From Acinetobacter puyangensis (GTDB taxonomy: Bacteria; Pseudomonadota; Gammaproteobacteria; Pseudomonadales; Moraxellaceae), in contig NZ_OANT01000002.1 of assembly GCF_900096995.1 (NCBI RefSeq), positions 310,001-374,000 on the forward strand: a stretch of 64,000 nucleotides of DNA, given 5' to 3'. Shown piece after piece: positions 45,030-54,708 of the stretch; within the stretch, counting starts at the first letter, position 1, and each line of letters begins with the position of its first letter. The position numbers and the translations under genes are program-made. The notes beneath the pieces are model-generated. The model had not been told where the DNA came from. It did not search any database and saw nothing but the letters and a program-made list of their open reading frames with translations.

Positions 45030-45744
45030 AAAACGTAATAAAAAATTTAATCCAAACAAATTAGCACCGAGTAAAGTACGCGAGTTACAGCAACTTGCTG
45101 AATATCGCAAAGATATTAAATACTCATATGAAATGAGTATGAAATTTATTTCTGTAGATGTAAGGGATTATATCGAAGATAAAAAAATTCAGGAAAAGGC
45201 TTTAGTTGATCGTTTTCCTGAGGCTGGGACATTACCACATCATTTTGTAATCGGTGCTTATGGTTATCAAGATCTTGCTATTGCGTTGGTACTGGGACAT
45301 TTGAAAGATCCGGAACAGTGGAATATTGATCTTTCTATCACTTTGTATGATACGACAGGGATTGATGATCGAATATTTACTGTAAATATTCCATTTACTG
45401 CACCTTGCATGTCTCATTACGAGCTATGGAAAGGTAAAAAGGATTGTTATATCAGCCGTGGTAATGGCCTAAAAACTAAAGGTTGGGATGGTTTGGATAA
45501 TGAAATTATAAAACAACTCGAAGATACCAAAGAAATCCCGGACAGTTTTGGCATTGAAAAAATTGAAGTCGAAATAAAGGTTGATGCCAAATTTTCAAAA
45601 GTAGCAGCATATCGTGAGTTCCTCGCAGTAGCTGAATGGGTCAATACCGGTGTTGCTGAAGATCAATTAAGGAAACTTTGGATTGCTGAACAAGTTGTGG
45701 ACTCTCAGGCTAAAAGCTTTGGTATTGGGGAGGAAGCGGCATGA
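45016..45744 (+). CDS. Hypothetical phage protein, 242 aa
   Basis: The ATG at 45016, with GGAG nearby, is preferred to 44962. The N-terminus is Lys-rich (SKLKKRNKKFNPNKL), with a central ITLYDTTGIDDRIFTVNIPF beta region. No motif or family is recognised. Overlaps both neighbours. Confidence 0.6.
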   Translation: MSKLKKRNKKFNPNKLAPSKVRELQQLAEYRKDIKYSYEMSMKFISVDVRDYIEDKKIQEKALVDRFPEAGTLPHHFVIGAYGYQDLAIALVLGHLKDPEQWNIDLSITLYDTTGIDDRIFTVNIPFTAPCMSHYELWKGKKDCYISRGNGLKTKGWDGLDNEIIKQLEDTKEIPDSFGIEKIEVEIKVDAKFSKVAAYREFLAVAEWVNTGVAEDQLRKLWIAEQVVDSQAKSFGIGEEAA

Positions 45745-46604
45745 AATGGAAACATAATGAACTTGCACACGACCTCGCACAGCATTTGCAAAACTCAACT
45801 GATCGAGTTGTATGGGAAGATATGCAACTTGGACCAGCGGGTTCTCCACGTCCAGATGTGTACACAATTCCAAAGTCATACACAAAATTTTGTCCTATAG
45901 CTTATGAGTGCAAAATTTCTGTATCTGATTTTAGGTCTGACATCACAAAAGGCAAGTGGTCAAGCTATTTAAAATATTCTAGTGGTGTGATTTTTGCTGT
46001 ACCCAAAGGTTTAATCACAAAAGATGATGTGTCAAAAGGCTGTGGGTTGATTGTTCGTAGTGAAAATGTGTGGCGAATGGTCAAGGGCCCTACATTATTA
46101 CCCTTACAGGACTTACCACGGGAAGCATGGCTGAAACTTGTTATTGATGGTGTGGATCGGTCGATTCGTGAATATAACACCAATCGTTTTTATCAAAATG
46201 ATGTTCATGACAAAATTGCGAAAGAATATGGTGAGCAATTAGCAATCGCTCTGGCTAATCGTGATACTGCACAACGTCATTTAGAACAAAAAACAGATAA
46301 CTTAAAGCAGAAAAATAAAGAACTTGATTTGGTGCGTGCTATCGAAGATGCACGTGAAGAAAAAGAGTATTTATTAAAACTTCGGACTGAGTTATGTGAA
46401 CAACTTGGGTTGAAGCCTAATTCTCATCAATATGCAATTCAAACTGCATTGCGTAACAAGCTGAACCTACTTAACAGTGATGAAAATTATCTGAGAAGCC
46501 AACATGTTGTTGGAAACCTTTTAAGAGATATGGAACAGCAGGTCAAAAGCTTAAAAGAAGTTGCGGCTCCTTTGTTTGAGATAAAACAGGGGGATTTGGC
46601 ATGA
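45741..46604 (+). CDS. MmcB-like PD-(D/E)XK nuclease-related phage protein
   Basis: The N-terminal 120 residues include SPRPDVYTIPKSY, IAYECKISVSDFRSD and WSSYLKYSSGVIFAVPKGL, with D...E-x-K as in PD-(D/E)XK enzymes and close to MmcB-like proteins. The C-terminal half is coiled coil. MmcB is a DNA-repair-associated protein; a DNA-processing role fits this replication-linked operon. Confidence 0.68.
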   Translation: MKWKHNELAHDLAQHLQNSTDRVVWEDMQLGPAGSPRPDVYTIPKSYTKFCPIAYECKISVSDFRSDITKGKWSSYLKYSSGVIFAVPKGLITKDDVSKGCGLIVRSENVWRMVKGPTLLPLQDLPREAWLKLVIDGVDRSIREYNTNRFYQNDVHDKIAKEYGEQLAIALANRDTAQRHLEQKTDNLKQKNKELDLVRAIEDAREEKEYLLKLRTELCEQLGLKPNSHQYAIQTALRNKLNLLNSDENYLRSQHVVGNLLRDMEQQVKSLKEVAAPLFEIKQGDLA

Positions 46605-47644
46605 ATCAAATTTATTTTGGCGACTGCCGCCAGACCATGCAACAGCTTATTGAACAGGGCACCAAGGTTCAGATGTGTGTCACATCACCTCCATATTTTG
46701 GCTTACGTGACTACGGTGTTAATGGTCAACTCGGTTTAGAAGATACAATTGATGAATATATCCAGAACATGGTTGAAGTTTTTCGTCTAGTACGAGAGCT
46801 GCTGCATGATGATGGGACACTTTGGTTAAATCTTGGTGACAGTTATGCTGGTTCTGGTCGTGGCATGACTCGGACAGGCTTAAATGATGGTAAAAATCCA
46901 AAAACGAAGGGATTAATTTTACCCAAACAAAATGCTAGCCAATCTAATTTAAAACCAAAAGATTTGATAGGCATTCCTTGGCGTGTGGCATTCGCATTGC
47001 AAGCCGATGGCTGGTACCTGCGCCAAGACATTATCTGGCACAAACCCAATCCCATGCCTGAAAGCATCACAGATCGATGCACAAAAGCACATGAATATAT
47101 TTTCTTATTCAGTAAATCTCGTCGTTATTATTTTGATCATGAAGCGATTAAAGAACCTGTTGCTGAAAGTTCGCTAAAACGTTTGTCTCAAGACCTTGAA
47201 GAACAAGGAGGTAGTCATATAGCAGTAGGTAAACACAACGGCACGATGAAAGCTGTTTGCTCGAGATCTTCACGAGATAATTTCAAGCGTAAAAACAGTA
47301 AAAGAGCTGCTGTTATACCCAATCAGAGCACTGGTACACATCGATTACAGCGACCAGACAGTGAATATGACCTACTCACCAGAAATAAGCGCAGTGTTTG
47401 GCAAGTAGCGACAAAACCTTATAAGGGCGCACATTTTGCGACTTTCCCGCCTGATCTAATAGAACCATGCATTCTTGCAGGATCTCGAGTCAATGATGTT
47501 GTTTTTGATCCTTTCATGGGATCCGGAACAACTGCTGCAACCGCCCTTAAACATGATCGCAACTATCTAGGATGTGAACTAAATCCAGATTATGAGCATC
47601 TTCAAAAGCTGAGAATTGAGAAAATTTGTGGGGTGAGCGCATGA
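46601..47644 (+). CDS. Type beta DNA methyltransferase (N4-cytosine or N6-adenine)
   Basis: 347 residues with motif IV TSPPYFGLRDYG (28-39) before motif I FDPFMGSGTTAATAL (near 303), the beta order. TSPPY suggests N4-cytosine but does not exclude N6-adenine. No cognate endonuclease adjoins, so it is an orphan modification enzyme, probably protecting phage DNA. It overlaps the C5 methyltransferase by 4 bases. Confidence 0.88.
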   Translation: MNQIYFGDCRQTMQQLIEQGTKVQMCVTSPPYFGLRDYGVNGQLGLEDTIDEYIQNMVEVFRLVRELLHDDGTLWLNLGDSYAGSGRGMTRTGLNDGKNPKTKGLILPKQNASQSNLKPKDLIGIPWRVAFALQADGWYLRQDIIWHKPNPMPESITDRCTKAHEYIFLFSKSRRYYFDHEAIKEPVAESSLKRLSQDLEEQGGSHIAVGKHNGTMKAVCSRSSRDNFKRKNSKRAAVIPNQSTGTHRLQRPDSEYDLLTRNKRSVWQVATKPYKGAHFATFPPDLIEPCILAGSRVNDVVFDPFMGSGTTAATALKHDRNYLGCELNPDYEHLQKLRIEKICGVSA

Positions 47645-49104
47645 ACTTATTACCACACGAATTGATCATAGACAATTTTGCCGGAGGCGGTGGTACATCT
47701 ACTGGACTAGAAAAAGCTTTTGGTCGTGCAGTTGATATTGCCATAAATCATGATCCTAAAGCTCTGGCAATGCATCGAGCAAATCATCCTAATACACATC
47801 ACTATTGCGAGAACGTATGGGATGTAGACCCTATTAAGGTTACAAACAATCAGCCTGTGGGTTTGGTTTGGCTTTCACCTGACTGTAAGCATTTTTCAAA
47901 AGCCAAAGGTGGAAAACCAGTTGAGAAAAAAATCCGTGGATTAGCATGGATTGCGCTTCGTTGGGCGGATTTAACACGTCCACGTGTAATCATGCTTGAA
48001 AATGTTGAAGAATTTAAGACATGGGGACGTGTGGGGCACGACGGAAAACCAGATCCGAAATATAAAGGTGAAACATTTCGTTCATTTATAAGAGCACTAA
48101 GACACCAGGGTTATGACGTTGAATGGCGTGTAATGAAAGCATGTGACTATGGTTCACCGACAATTCGTAGAAGATTTTTCTTGGTTGCTCGTCGTGATGG
48201 TTTAGCTATTCAGTGGCCAAGACCAACACATGCAGATCCACAATCAAAAGCAGTCAAGTCTGGGAAACTTTTACCATGGCGTACTGCCGCTGAATGTGTT
48301 GATTGGTCAATACCATGTCCAAGTATATTTACACGTAAAAAACCTTTAGTTGAGGCAACTTGCCGCCGTATTGCAAATGGGCTCATGCGTTATGTGATTA
48401 ACAATCCAGAACCGTTCATTGTTCCAGTAAGTGCAGCTAATGATGTTGCACCAGTTTTAACAGAGTGTGCAAATACATCATCACCACGATCTATGCCAAT
48501 TGACGAACCGTTACGAACTATTTGTGCTGGAGTAAAGGGTGGTCATCATGCCTTAGTCACAGCATTTATTGCAAAGCACTATACAGGAGTAATTGGTAGC
48601 GATATTCGAGAGCCAATCCATACGATTACTGCAAAAGATCACAATAGCATTGTTGTCGGCAATGTAGTCAAGTTGAGAAATAATAATATCGGTCAAGCTG
48701 AGAATGAGCCATTACATACAATTACATCTAGTGGAGCCCACTTTGCTCAAGTCCAAGCTTTTCTAACTGCGTTCTATGGCAATGAAAAAGATGGTAATGA
48801 CATAGCGCAACCGCTACGCACAATATCTACTCGTGATCGATTTGGATTAGTGATGGTAAAAGGTCAGCTTTATCAAATTAATGACATAGGATTTCGTATG
48901 TGGCAACCGCATGAGTTGTTTGCGGCACAAGGGTTTCCATCAACATACATCATTGAATATGGGATCGACGAAAATGGAAATACCTTCAAACTAACTAAAA
49001 CAGAACAGTGTCGAATGGTAGGTAACTCAGTTCCACCTCAATTCTCAGAATCACTTGTACGTGCCAACTTCAAACACGAATTGAAATTTCAGGGGGCAGC
49101 ATGA
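47641..49104 (+). CDS. C5-cytosine DNA methyltransferase with repeated target region
   Basis: 487 residues from ATG 47641. Motif I is IDNFAGGGGTSTGLEKAF (10-27), motif IV carries the catalytic Cys82 in SPDCKHFS, motif VI is ENV (120-122), motif VIII includes TIRRRFFLVARR, and the C-terminus has GNSVPPQF. The stretch between VIII and IX contains four copies of an E/Q-P-[LI]-[RH]-T-I motif. Orphan enzyme, paired with the N4/N6 methyltransferase. Confidence 0.9.
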   Translation: MNLLPHELIIDNFAGGGGTSTGLEKAFGRAVDIAINHDPKALAMHRANHPNTHHYCENVWDVDPIKVTNNQPVGLVWLSPDCKHFSKAKGGKPVEKKIRGLAWIALRWADLTRPRVIMLENVEEFKTWGRVGHDGKPDPKYKGETFRSFIRALRHQGYDVEWRVMKACDYGSPTIRRRFFLVARRDGLAIQWPRPTHADPQSKAVKSGKLLPWRTAAECVDWSIPCPSIFTRKKPLVEATCRRIANGLMRYVINNPEPFIVPVSAANDVAPVLTECANTSSPRSMPIDEPLRTICAGVKGGHHALVTAFIAKHYTGVIGSDIREPIHTITAKDHNSIVVGNVVKLRNNNIGQAENEPLHTITSSGAHFAQVQAFLTAFYGNEKDGNDIAQPLRTISTRDRFGLVMVKGQLYQINDIGFRMWQPHELFAAQGFPSTYIIEYGIDENGNTFKLTKTEQCRMVGNSVPPQFSESLVRANFKHELKFQGAA

Positions 49105-49406
49105 TCACCGGTGTAGCAGTGAAAGCCGGGGAGCTGATGGTTGCTCTCCCACGACCCAATCGCCATACAGATTGTATCAATATCATTCTGTCACTTGGTT
49201 TGGTACCAGATATTCAAAACCAGTGGGGAAAATCACTTCATCAGGGTTTCTATGATGAAAACGGCAAATTCTATACCCGTCCAGAAGCAGCATTACATGC
49301 AATTGAATGCGGTCAGGATAAATGGACTGAAAATGATTTAGAACTCATAGCACTGGGCGAGATGAAATTTTCTCGCTTGGGGATATGCAGTGAAGATTTG
49401 TGGTGA
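49101..49406 (+). CDS. Hypothetical phage protein, 101 aa
   Basis: A small mixed protein with MVALPRPNRHTDCINIILSLGL near the N-terminus. The pattern occurs in small phage proteins of unknown function next to replication genes. Overlaps the methyltransferase stop by 4 bases. Confidence 0.6.
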   Translation: MITGVAVKAGELMVALPRPNRHTDCINIILSLGLVPDIQNQWGKSLHQGFYDENGKFYTRPEAALHAIECGQDKWTENDLELIALGEMKFSRLGICSEDLW

Positions 49407-49412
49407 GGTGGT

Positions 49413-50456
49413 ATGAGTAATTTAATAGGTCCACTTACACCTAAGGAGTGTGATGTTTCTAATTTCCCATTTATGCCATTAGATATAGATAGGTTATTAA
49501 ATTCTGAAACATGGATTCTTGGTGATGATTCAGAAAAAGTTGCATCAATGACTTTGTGGCTTAAAAGCTGGCATCAGATTCCTGCTGCTAGTATTCCTAA
49601 TAATGACAAGATGCTTGCTCATTTATCTGGAATGGGGACGAAGTGGAAAAAGGTTAAGGAACATGCATTGCGTGGCTGGGTTGATGGTGGAGATGGTCGT
49701 TTATACCATCCGGTTGTTGCAGAGAAAGCATTGGAAGCATGGATTGAAAAGCTTGCCAGTGCAATATCTGGCGCACAAGGTAATGCTAAACGCTGGCAAA
49801 TAGAGATCAATACTTCTGATTTGCAAAATCAGCTATGCGATGCAGTTTACAGACTAAAAAATATCGCCCCCCAATCCAAAGCACTAACAAAGAAAATTGC
49901 CAAAATTATCGAATCCCAATCGCAACCCGTATCGGGGGGCGATAGCAACCCCAATCAGGTCGGGATCGCAACAGATAAGACACAGAATAGAATAGATAAT
50001 AGTAGTAGTGGTAGTAATGCGGGCGAGGAAAATTTCACACCGCAGCAAGACGTGATTGCTGGATATGCTGTTTACCAGATGCAAGATCACGGTTTGTACT
50101 CACTGATGGAGCTTGAGCAAAAATATCCTGCATTGCAGCAGAATTTTATTGATCAAGCCAAAGCATCGTATAAATCACATACGTTGAATATGAATCAATA
50201 TCTTGAATTATTTACAGAATTACGAAAATGGTCGCTTACAAAATCAATCGGTCAAACACCGCAGAAATGGATTAATTCATGGTTAACCATTGTGAAAAAC
50301 AATGCTCATGAATTTGATAAATCTACTGAAAAACCATCACATTTCAAAAACTCTCGACAACCTGAAAAACCAAAGCATAAATACGGCACAGGCGTTGTAA
50401 CCTCAGCACCTGATCAAAATCAAATGCGTGATGTAAGTGAGGTGGATCATGAGTAA
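49413..50456 (+). CDS. DUF1376 (YdaU-like) replication protein
   Basis: 347 residues. The N-terminal FPFMPLDIDRLLNSETWILGDDSEKVASMTLWLKSWHQ matches DUF1376; KMLAHLSGMGTKWKKVKEHALRGW continues it as a winged-helix-like region. A Ser/Gly-rich linker near 190-205 precedes a helical C-terminal domain. DUF1376 genes occupy the phage replication-initiator position, before the helicase-loader gene. Confidence 0.75.
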   Translation: MSNLIGPLTPKECDVSNFPFMPLDIDRLLNSETWILGDDSEKVASMTLWLKSWHQIPAASIPNNDKMLAHLSGMGTKWKKVKEHALRGWVDGGDGRLYHPVVAEKALEAWIEKLASAISGAQGNAKRWQIEINTSDLQNQLCDAVYRLKNIAPQSKALTKKIAKIIESQSQPVSGGDSNPNQVGIATDKTQNRIDNSSSGSNAGEENFTPQQDVIAGYAVYQMQDHGLYSLMELEQKYPALQQNFIDQAKASYKSHTLNMNQYLELFTELRKWSLTKSIGQTPQKWINSWLTIVKNNAHEFDKSTEKPSHFKNSRQPEKPKHKYGTGVVTSAPDQNQMRDVSEVDHE

Positions 50457-51057
50457 TTTACAAATTTTTGGAAATTTATTTCAAGTTGATTTTCCGGTTG
50501 AAATTGCCGATGGTGTCTTGGGGCGTATGCAAGCTTTGTATGGCGATGGCTTTGAAAAACACTACGGGAACATGTCACCGGCTGAGTTACAGAATCTAGC
50601 TTGTAGCGTACTGAATGGCTTGACACAGCAAGACATTGCACGTGGTTTGCTTCGCATGAACAATGAAAAGTGGTGTCCGAAATTACCAGAGTTTCGCTCA
50701 TGGTGTGTTTCAGGCGGTGAATGGTGGACGGCAGACCATGCTTGGGCTAGAGCTATGATTTTTATGAATGACAGGTCAAAACCAATTACCACAATTGCCA
50801 AAGATTCACTTGATGAAGTTCGGTTGATTTTGGAAAACGAAGGCCAGAAAGCCGCTCATTTTGCATTTCGTGATATTTATCATGACTATCTTCAACGTGC
50901 AAAATTGGCAGGTGAATCACAGCAATTTTGGGAAAAAGCTAAAAAGAAAGATCAGAAAACTATCGAAAATAATCCTGAAAAGCATCATTCACCAGAACAA
51001 AAAGTTGATGTGCATTCAATGATGGAACAGGCATACGCCAAGGTGGGTAAAGTATGA
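50449..51057 (+). CDS. Replication partner protein (lambda P position), 202 aa
   Basis: ATG 50449 is chosen; it overlaps the upstream stop by 8 bases. The region VDFPVEIADGVLGRMQALYGDGFEKHYG and ARGLLRMNNEKWCPKLPEFRSWC resemble P-like helicase-loader proteins of siphophages. No ATPase motif is present. Position next to DUF1376 supports the call. Confidence 0.55.
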   Translation: MSNLQIFGNLFQVDFPVEIADGVLGRMQALYGDGFEKHYGNMSPAELQNLACSVLNGLTQQDIARGLLRMNNEKWCPKLPEFRSWCVSGGEWWTADHAWARAMIFMNDRSKPITTIAKDSLDEVRLILENEGQKAAHFAFRDIYHDYLQRAKLAGESQQFWEKAKKKDQKTIENNPEKHHSPEQKVDVHSMMEQAYAKVGKV

Positions 51058-51455
51058 ATAGTCTGGAAGCTTGTCTATCAGAAATAGAGAAAATTGATAC
51101 TCAAAATAATTTGAGTATCAAAATGAATAGCCTATGTCAGGAAGCATTTGAACGATATGAAGCAAAAAAATGTAATGTGCCATATGAGGAACTAAAGCAA
51201 AAACTTGATGAAGCAGAAAACTTTTTTGGTTACAGATATATCCCTTCAAGCCCTCACAATAACGATTGGTTGATTTGGTTGGCATCATGGCAGACAAGGC
51301 AAAAACTTTTTGAAAAAGCCTATGAGGAAATTGATTGCAAGATTTCAACTGATTCTCAACTTGTTACTAACTCATGTGCAGATGAATTTTTGGGAGTAGA
51401 TGCAAATGAGACGGCAGAATTTATTAAAAAAATCATGCTGAGTGAGGAAGAATGA
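51054..51455 (+). CDS. Hypothetical phage protein, 133 aa
   Basis: An acidic helical protein with KNCVPYEELKQKLDEAENFF-like features and WLIWLASWQTRQKLFEKAYEE. No family recognised. It overlaps neighbours at both ends by 4 bases. Confidence 0.6.
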   Translation: MNSLEACLSEIEKIDTQNNLSIKMNSLCQEAFERYEAKKCNVPYEELKQKLDEAENFFGYRYIPSSPHNNDWLIWLASWQTRQKLFEKAYEEIDCKISTDSQLVTNSCADEFLGVDANETAEFIKKIMLSEEE

Positions 51456-51643
51456 AACGAAAACTCAAACAACGTGCGAACCAGCAACGGCGGCAACAGC
51501 GTAGCATTCAGGCAATGATGAACAAAACTCATAAAACTCATTGCCCACATGGATTTGACATTGCTTGTCTCATTTGCGGCTTTGGTGAGCAAGAAGATAA
51601 ACGGGTTTGGCATCACCAATATCGAGAGGTTGAAGTTGAGTAG
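51452..51643 (+). CDS. Small basic zinc-finger-like protein, 63 aa
   Basis: A basic N-terminal helix (KRKLKQRANQQRRQQRSIQ) and a metal-site-like HCPHGFDIACLICG. Such small proteins precede RusA genes in many phages. It overlaps the upstream gene by 4 and the RusA start by 8 bases. Confidence 0.65.
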   Translation: MKRKLKQRANQQRRQQRSIQAMMNKTHKTHCPHGFDIACLICGFGEQEDKRVWHHQYREVEVE

Positions 51644-52307
51644 AACACGGCACAATTGGACCAACTTTTTTAAATCAAAAGGCAAATCTTTGGAAGATCC
51701 TTTTGCTGTACCCAAAACCAAACGGAATGCTCGCCAAAAAAATGCATTGAATATTAAACGGATTGTACCTTTTGAATGCACAAGTCAAGTGATAGACGGT
51801 GATACGCACTATGTCTCTAACAACGATGCACATTTAATTTTAGGTGATAGTTTTATCATTCTCAAATTACCTTATGGTTTAAGCGTAAATGAAATCTGGC
51901 GGGCCACTATCGATGAACGAGGTGTACAACGAAACAGTTTGAGTTTATCTGCCCGTAATTATAAGCGTAATGTCCATAATATTTATAAGCCGCTACTTGA
52001 TCATATTGAATTTAAGAAAATCAATGAATTATGCGAGGTACGTTTAATAGCCCAACCACCAGTTAAGACAAAGAATTACTCTGCAAAGACGTATCCACGT
52101 TATGACATCGACAACTATCCAAAGTTGATCATAGATTCATTAAAGGATTTGGTCTTTAAAGATGACAATATTTTTATTCATGAACAAATTCAATTGGCCA
52201 AACCCATAGAAAACGGCTGTGTATGGGTTTCATGTGTATTTATGCAAGAACAATCACAGGACTGGTTAAACCGTTCTGTTGATTTCAGTTGGTTAGCGGG
52301 GCGATAA
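51636..52307 (+). CDS. RusA-family Holliday junction resolvase
   Basis: The C-terminal RYDIDNYPKLIIDSLKDLVFKDDNIFIHEQIQLAKP contains the RusA signature Asp, Asn, Lys and paired Asp residues for metal binding. The TTG at 51636, preceded by GAGAGG, is the likely start; it overlaps the small gene upstream. About 70 residues of extra N-terminus precede the RusA core. It resolves branched DNA before packaging. Confidence 0.82.
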   Translation: MSRTRHNWTNFFKSKGKSLEDPFAVPKTKRNARQKNALNIKRIVPFECTSQVIDGDTHYVSNNDAHLILGDSFIILKLPYGLSVNEIWRATIDERGVQRNSLSLSARNYKRNVHNIYKPLLDHIEFKKINELCEVRLIAQPPVKTKNYSAKTYPRYDIDNYPKLIIDSLKDLVFKDDNIFIHEQIQLAKPIENGCVWVSCVFMQEQSQDWLNRSVDFSWLAGR

Positions 52308-52309
52308 AA

Positions 52310-52990
52310 ATGGCTTTTAAATCCAGTGATGAACGACGTAGATTAATCGGTTTAAAATTATCTGAGGCGAGAAAACTTGCAAAATATACTCAATCTGAAG
52401 TAATGAAAGAAATCTTTAATACTCGGAACCCAACACAAAAAAATCGGATTAGTGAAATTGAAAATGGAAAGGTTTTACCTGATGCTGAGTTATTGGTAGA
52501 GCTTTGCTTATTGTACGGCGTTTCCTGTGACTGGATTCTTGGTTTTACCGTAGAGCCTGAAATTGATATCAATGCTAGTCGAGTTGGTATCTTATACAAC
52601 GGTACACATCGTATGCTATCTGAAAGTATTCAACGCATTGTAGAGGCATTTTCTGAGATTGGTGCGGCCCATATGTCGAAATTACCTAATTCGTGTTTTC
52701 TTGAATTGGTTGAACAAGCAAGAAATGTAGTAACACAGGTCCGGACTGGGAAATTTAGAAAGGAAGATTTTGATAATTTTGCAGCACTGGTAAAAGAGTG
52801 TGACATTAAACTCGCTCAACAAGTTTCAGCCAATCTCAAGTTACTGGATAATCTGGTTGAGCGTAGTGATGAAATCGTAACGGAATCTCTTGAAGCCGGC
52901 TGTGATGCAGCAATGAAAAAAACCACTTCAAAATCTAAAGTAACTCATGAGTATGTGCAGCAATTAGACGTGTTTGAGGAAATTAATTAA
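52310..52990 (+). CDS. XRE-type regulator, 226 aa
   Basis: ATG 52310 is preferred over 52289. The N-terminal HTH (GLKLSEARKLAKYTQSEVMKEI...NRISEIENG) is followed by DWILGFTVEPE and a long helical C-terminal region. At the end of the early operon it is well placed to control late genes, but there is no direct evidence. It overlaps the next ATG by 1 base. Confidence 0.72.
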   Translation: MAFKSSDERRRLIGLKLSEARKLAKYTQSEVMKEIFNTRNPTQKNRISEIENGKVLPDAELLVELCLLYGVSCDWILGFTVEPEIDINASRVGILYNGTHRMLSESIQRIVEAFSEIGAAHMSKLPNSCFLELVEQARNVVTQVRTGKFRKEDFDNFAALVKECDIKLAQQVSANLKLLDNLVERSDEIVTESLEAGCDAAMKKTTSKSKVTHEYVQQLDVFEEIN

Positions 52991-53856
52991 TGGCCTCAAA
53001 AAAAAGTTATTCTGATGAAGTTTGGAACATGCTTCACTTGGTATGGGAGTCATCACCTAAAATCACATGGCAGGCTCTTGCTGATCAGGTAAGTGAAAAA
53101 CTTGGTCGTGAAGTCCCTGCATCTTCTGTAATTCGTCGCCGTGCGATTTCAGAGGGCTGGAAGAAAAATATCTCATCTTTGGTTGGCAAAGATGCTCAAT
53201 CCCTTAATGATGAAATTGAAAAACAGGGTGGTCATAAAAACTCTCATGACAATGACCCTGTCAAATCTGACACTTCAAAAAATGACAGTGAATGTCAAAA
53301 TGACATTAAAAATGACAATCAAAAGTCAAAAAAATCAAAAACAAAAGATAATGACATTATCGTATTTGATAAAGAATCTGCTGGCCGGGAAAAATTAATC
53401 CACGATATCAAAGAAAGAAAACTCACAGCGGCAAAGGTCGTTCGTAAAACCCGTAATAATTTGGCAAAATTAAGCCATTTCATTACAGATACTTTAGATA
53501 GTCTTGGGGGTGTCAGAGATGAATTGCAGTCTATGGATGTGATGACCGCTGGTGAAGCAGAGATCAATGCGATTAAATTTAAAATGTCCGTTACTTCACA
53601 GATGATCGAGCAAAACCTTAAACAGAGTATTACCATTGCCAATGTTGCTAGAACCGAGGCCATGTTCTGGGGGCTTGAAGTTGAGGACCTAAAAGATCAG
53701 AGCGAGCAGGAAGCCAAGCGCACGGCTGTTATGAATCAATCTACTGCCAAGTTGGAAGAAGCCAAACGACAAATGAAAGAGAAGAAGAAAGAAGCATTCA
53801 AAAGGCAGCTTGAATACATTGAAATGGGCAAGGAAATCGAGGAAAATGGACAGTAG
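52990..53856 (+). CDS. HTH and coiled-coil phage protein, possible small terminase
   Basis: 288 residues. An N-terminal HTH (WNMLHLVWESSPKITWQALADQVSEKLGREVPASSVIRRRA) leads to a polar, repeat-rich linker (about 85-120) and a long coiled coil (about 130-285). Small terminases often pair an HTH with a helical oligomerisation region, and the position after the late regulator is right. The expected large terminase does not follow. Confidence 0.45.
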   Translation: MASKKSYSDEVWNMLHLVWESSPKITWQALADQVSEKLGREVPASSVIRRRAISEGWKKNISSLVGKDAQSLNDEIEKQGGHKNSHDNDPVKSDTSKNDSECQNDIKNDNQKSKKSKTKDNDIIVFDKESAGREKLIHDIKERKLTAAKVVRKTRNNLAKLSHFITDTLDSLGGVRDELQSMDVMTAGEAEINAIKFKMSVTSQMIEQNLKQSITIANVARTEAMFWGLEVEDLKDQSEQEAKRTAVMNQSTAKLEEAKRQMKEKKKEAFKRQLEYIEMGKEIEENGQ

Positions 53857-54054
53857 ATTAAGTAATAACCATATGTTAAGTACATTATCAAAAATAGTTA
53901 TCAACTTTGATAAATTTGATTTCTAAAGATTTCTGATCATAGAATTAAGATTCTAAGACAAGTTCTATAATTATTAAGTTAGGTTGATAGTTCCTTTGAT
54001 AAGTTGATACACATCAATATGTAATAATTAATTTAAATTTATGGAGTATTTACT

Positions 54055-54699
54055 GTGATAGTCGAGAAAATAAAACAAGCAAGCATGGTAGACTTAATAT
54101 CAATAATTACACCTATAATACTTATTATTGGTTTAATGAATAAAATTGGTATTTATACTTCTAATGAGATTAATTCAAGTTGGATTTTATCTTTTTTTTC
54201 GCCTATTGAATTTATGATTTCCGATCTCGAGGTGTACATATATTATGCTATAGCAATATTTTATTTAGAAAAAGTTATATTTACAACCGATAGAAGTTTT
54301 ATGGTTGAGTTTTTAAATGCAAATCTTATGTTGATTTCCTCATTTGGTGGACTTTCTTTATTATATTTTTTTCAAGAAAAATCAATTAGTACAATATTTA
54401 ATACTTATTTGTATATTGCATTAAGCTTAAATGGAATAGGAATACTATTTCTCAGCAAAAAATTCGGTAAAATAATTGGCTTAATTTTAATACTTATTGT
54501 TCCATACAAATTGGGTGTTGCACATGCACATAAACTATCAACTAAAAGTTTGCCAATAGTTGAGATTACAGACTCACATCAATGGTTCTTACTGGATAAA
54601 TATTCTGACAATGTAATTCTTATAAATAAATCTGATAAAGAAAATAGATTTAAATTTATTGATATAAAAGATATAGACTCTGTTAAACAAGTATTTTAG
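54055..54699 (+). CDS. AT-rich membrane protein, 214 aa
   Basis: At least four membrane segments in the first 150 residues (LISIITPIILIIGLM, YYAIAIFYLEKVIF, LMLISSFGGLSLLYFF, IGLILILIVPYKLG), then a soluble tail. The gene and surroundings are far richer in A+T than neighbouring phage genes, suggesting recent acquisition. GTG start. No family known. Confidence 0.6.
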   Translation: MIVEKIKQASMVDLISIITPIILIIGLMNKIGIYTSNEINSSWILSFFSPIEFMISDLEVYIYYAIAIFYLEKVIFTTDRSFMVEFLNANLMLISSFGGLSLLYFFQEKSISTIFNTYLYIALSLNGIGILFLSKKFGKIIGLILILIVPYKLGVAHAHKLSTKSLPIVEITDSHQWFLLDKYSDNVILINKSDKENRFKFIDIKDIDSVKQVF

Positions 54700-54708
54700 A
54701 TTTTAATA

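Noticed and set aside
46601-49104. Restriction-modification system
   Set aside because: Both methyltransferases are present but no endonuclease gene adjoins; they are better read as orphan phage enzymes.
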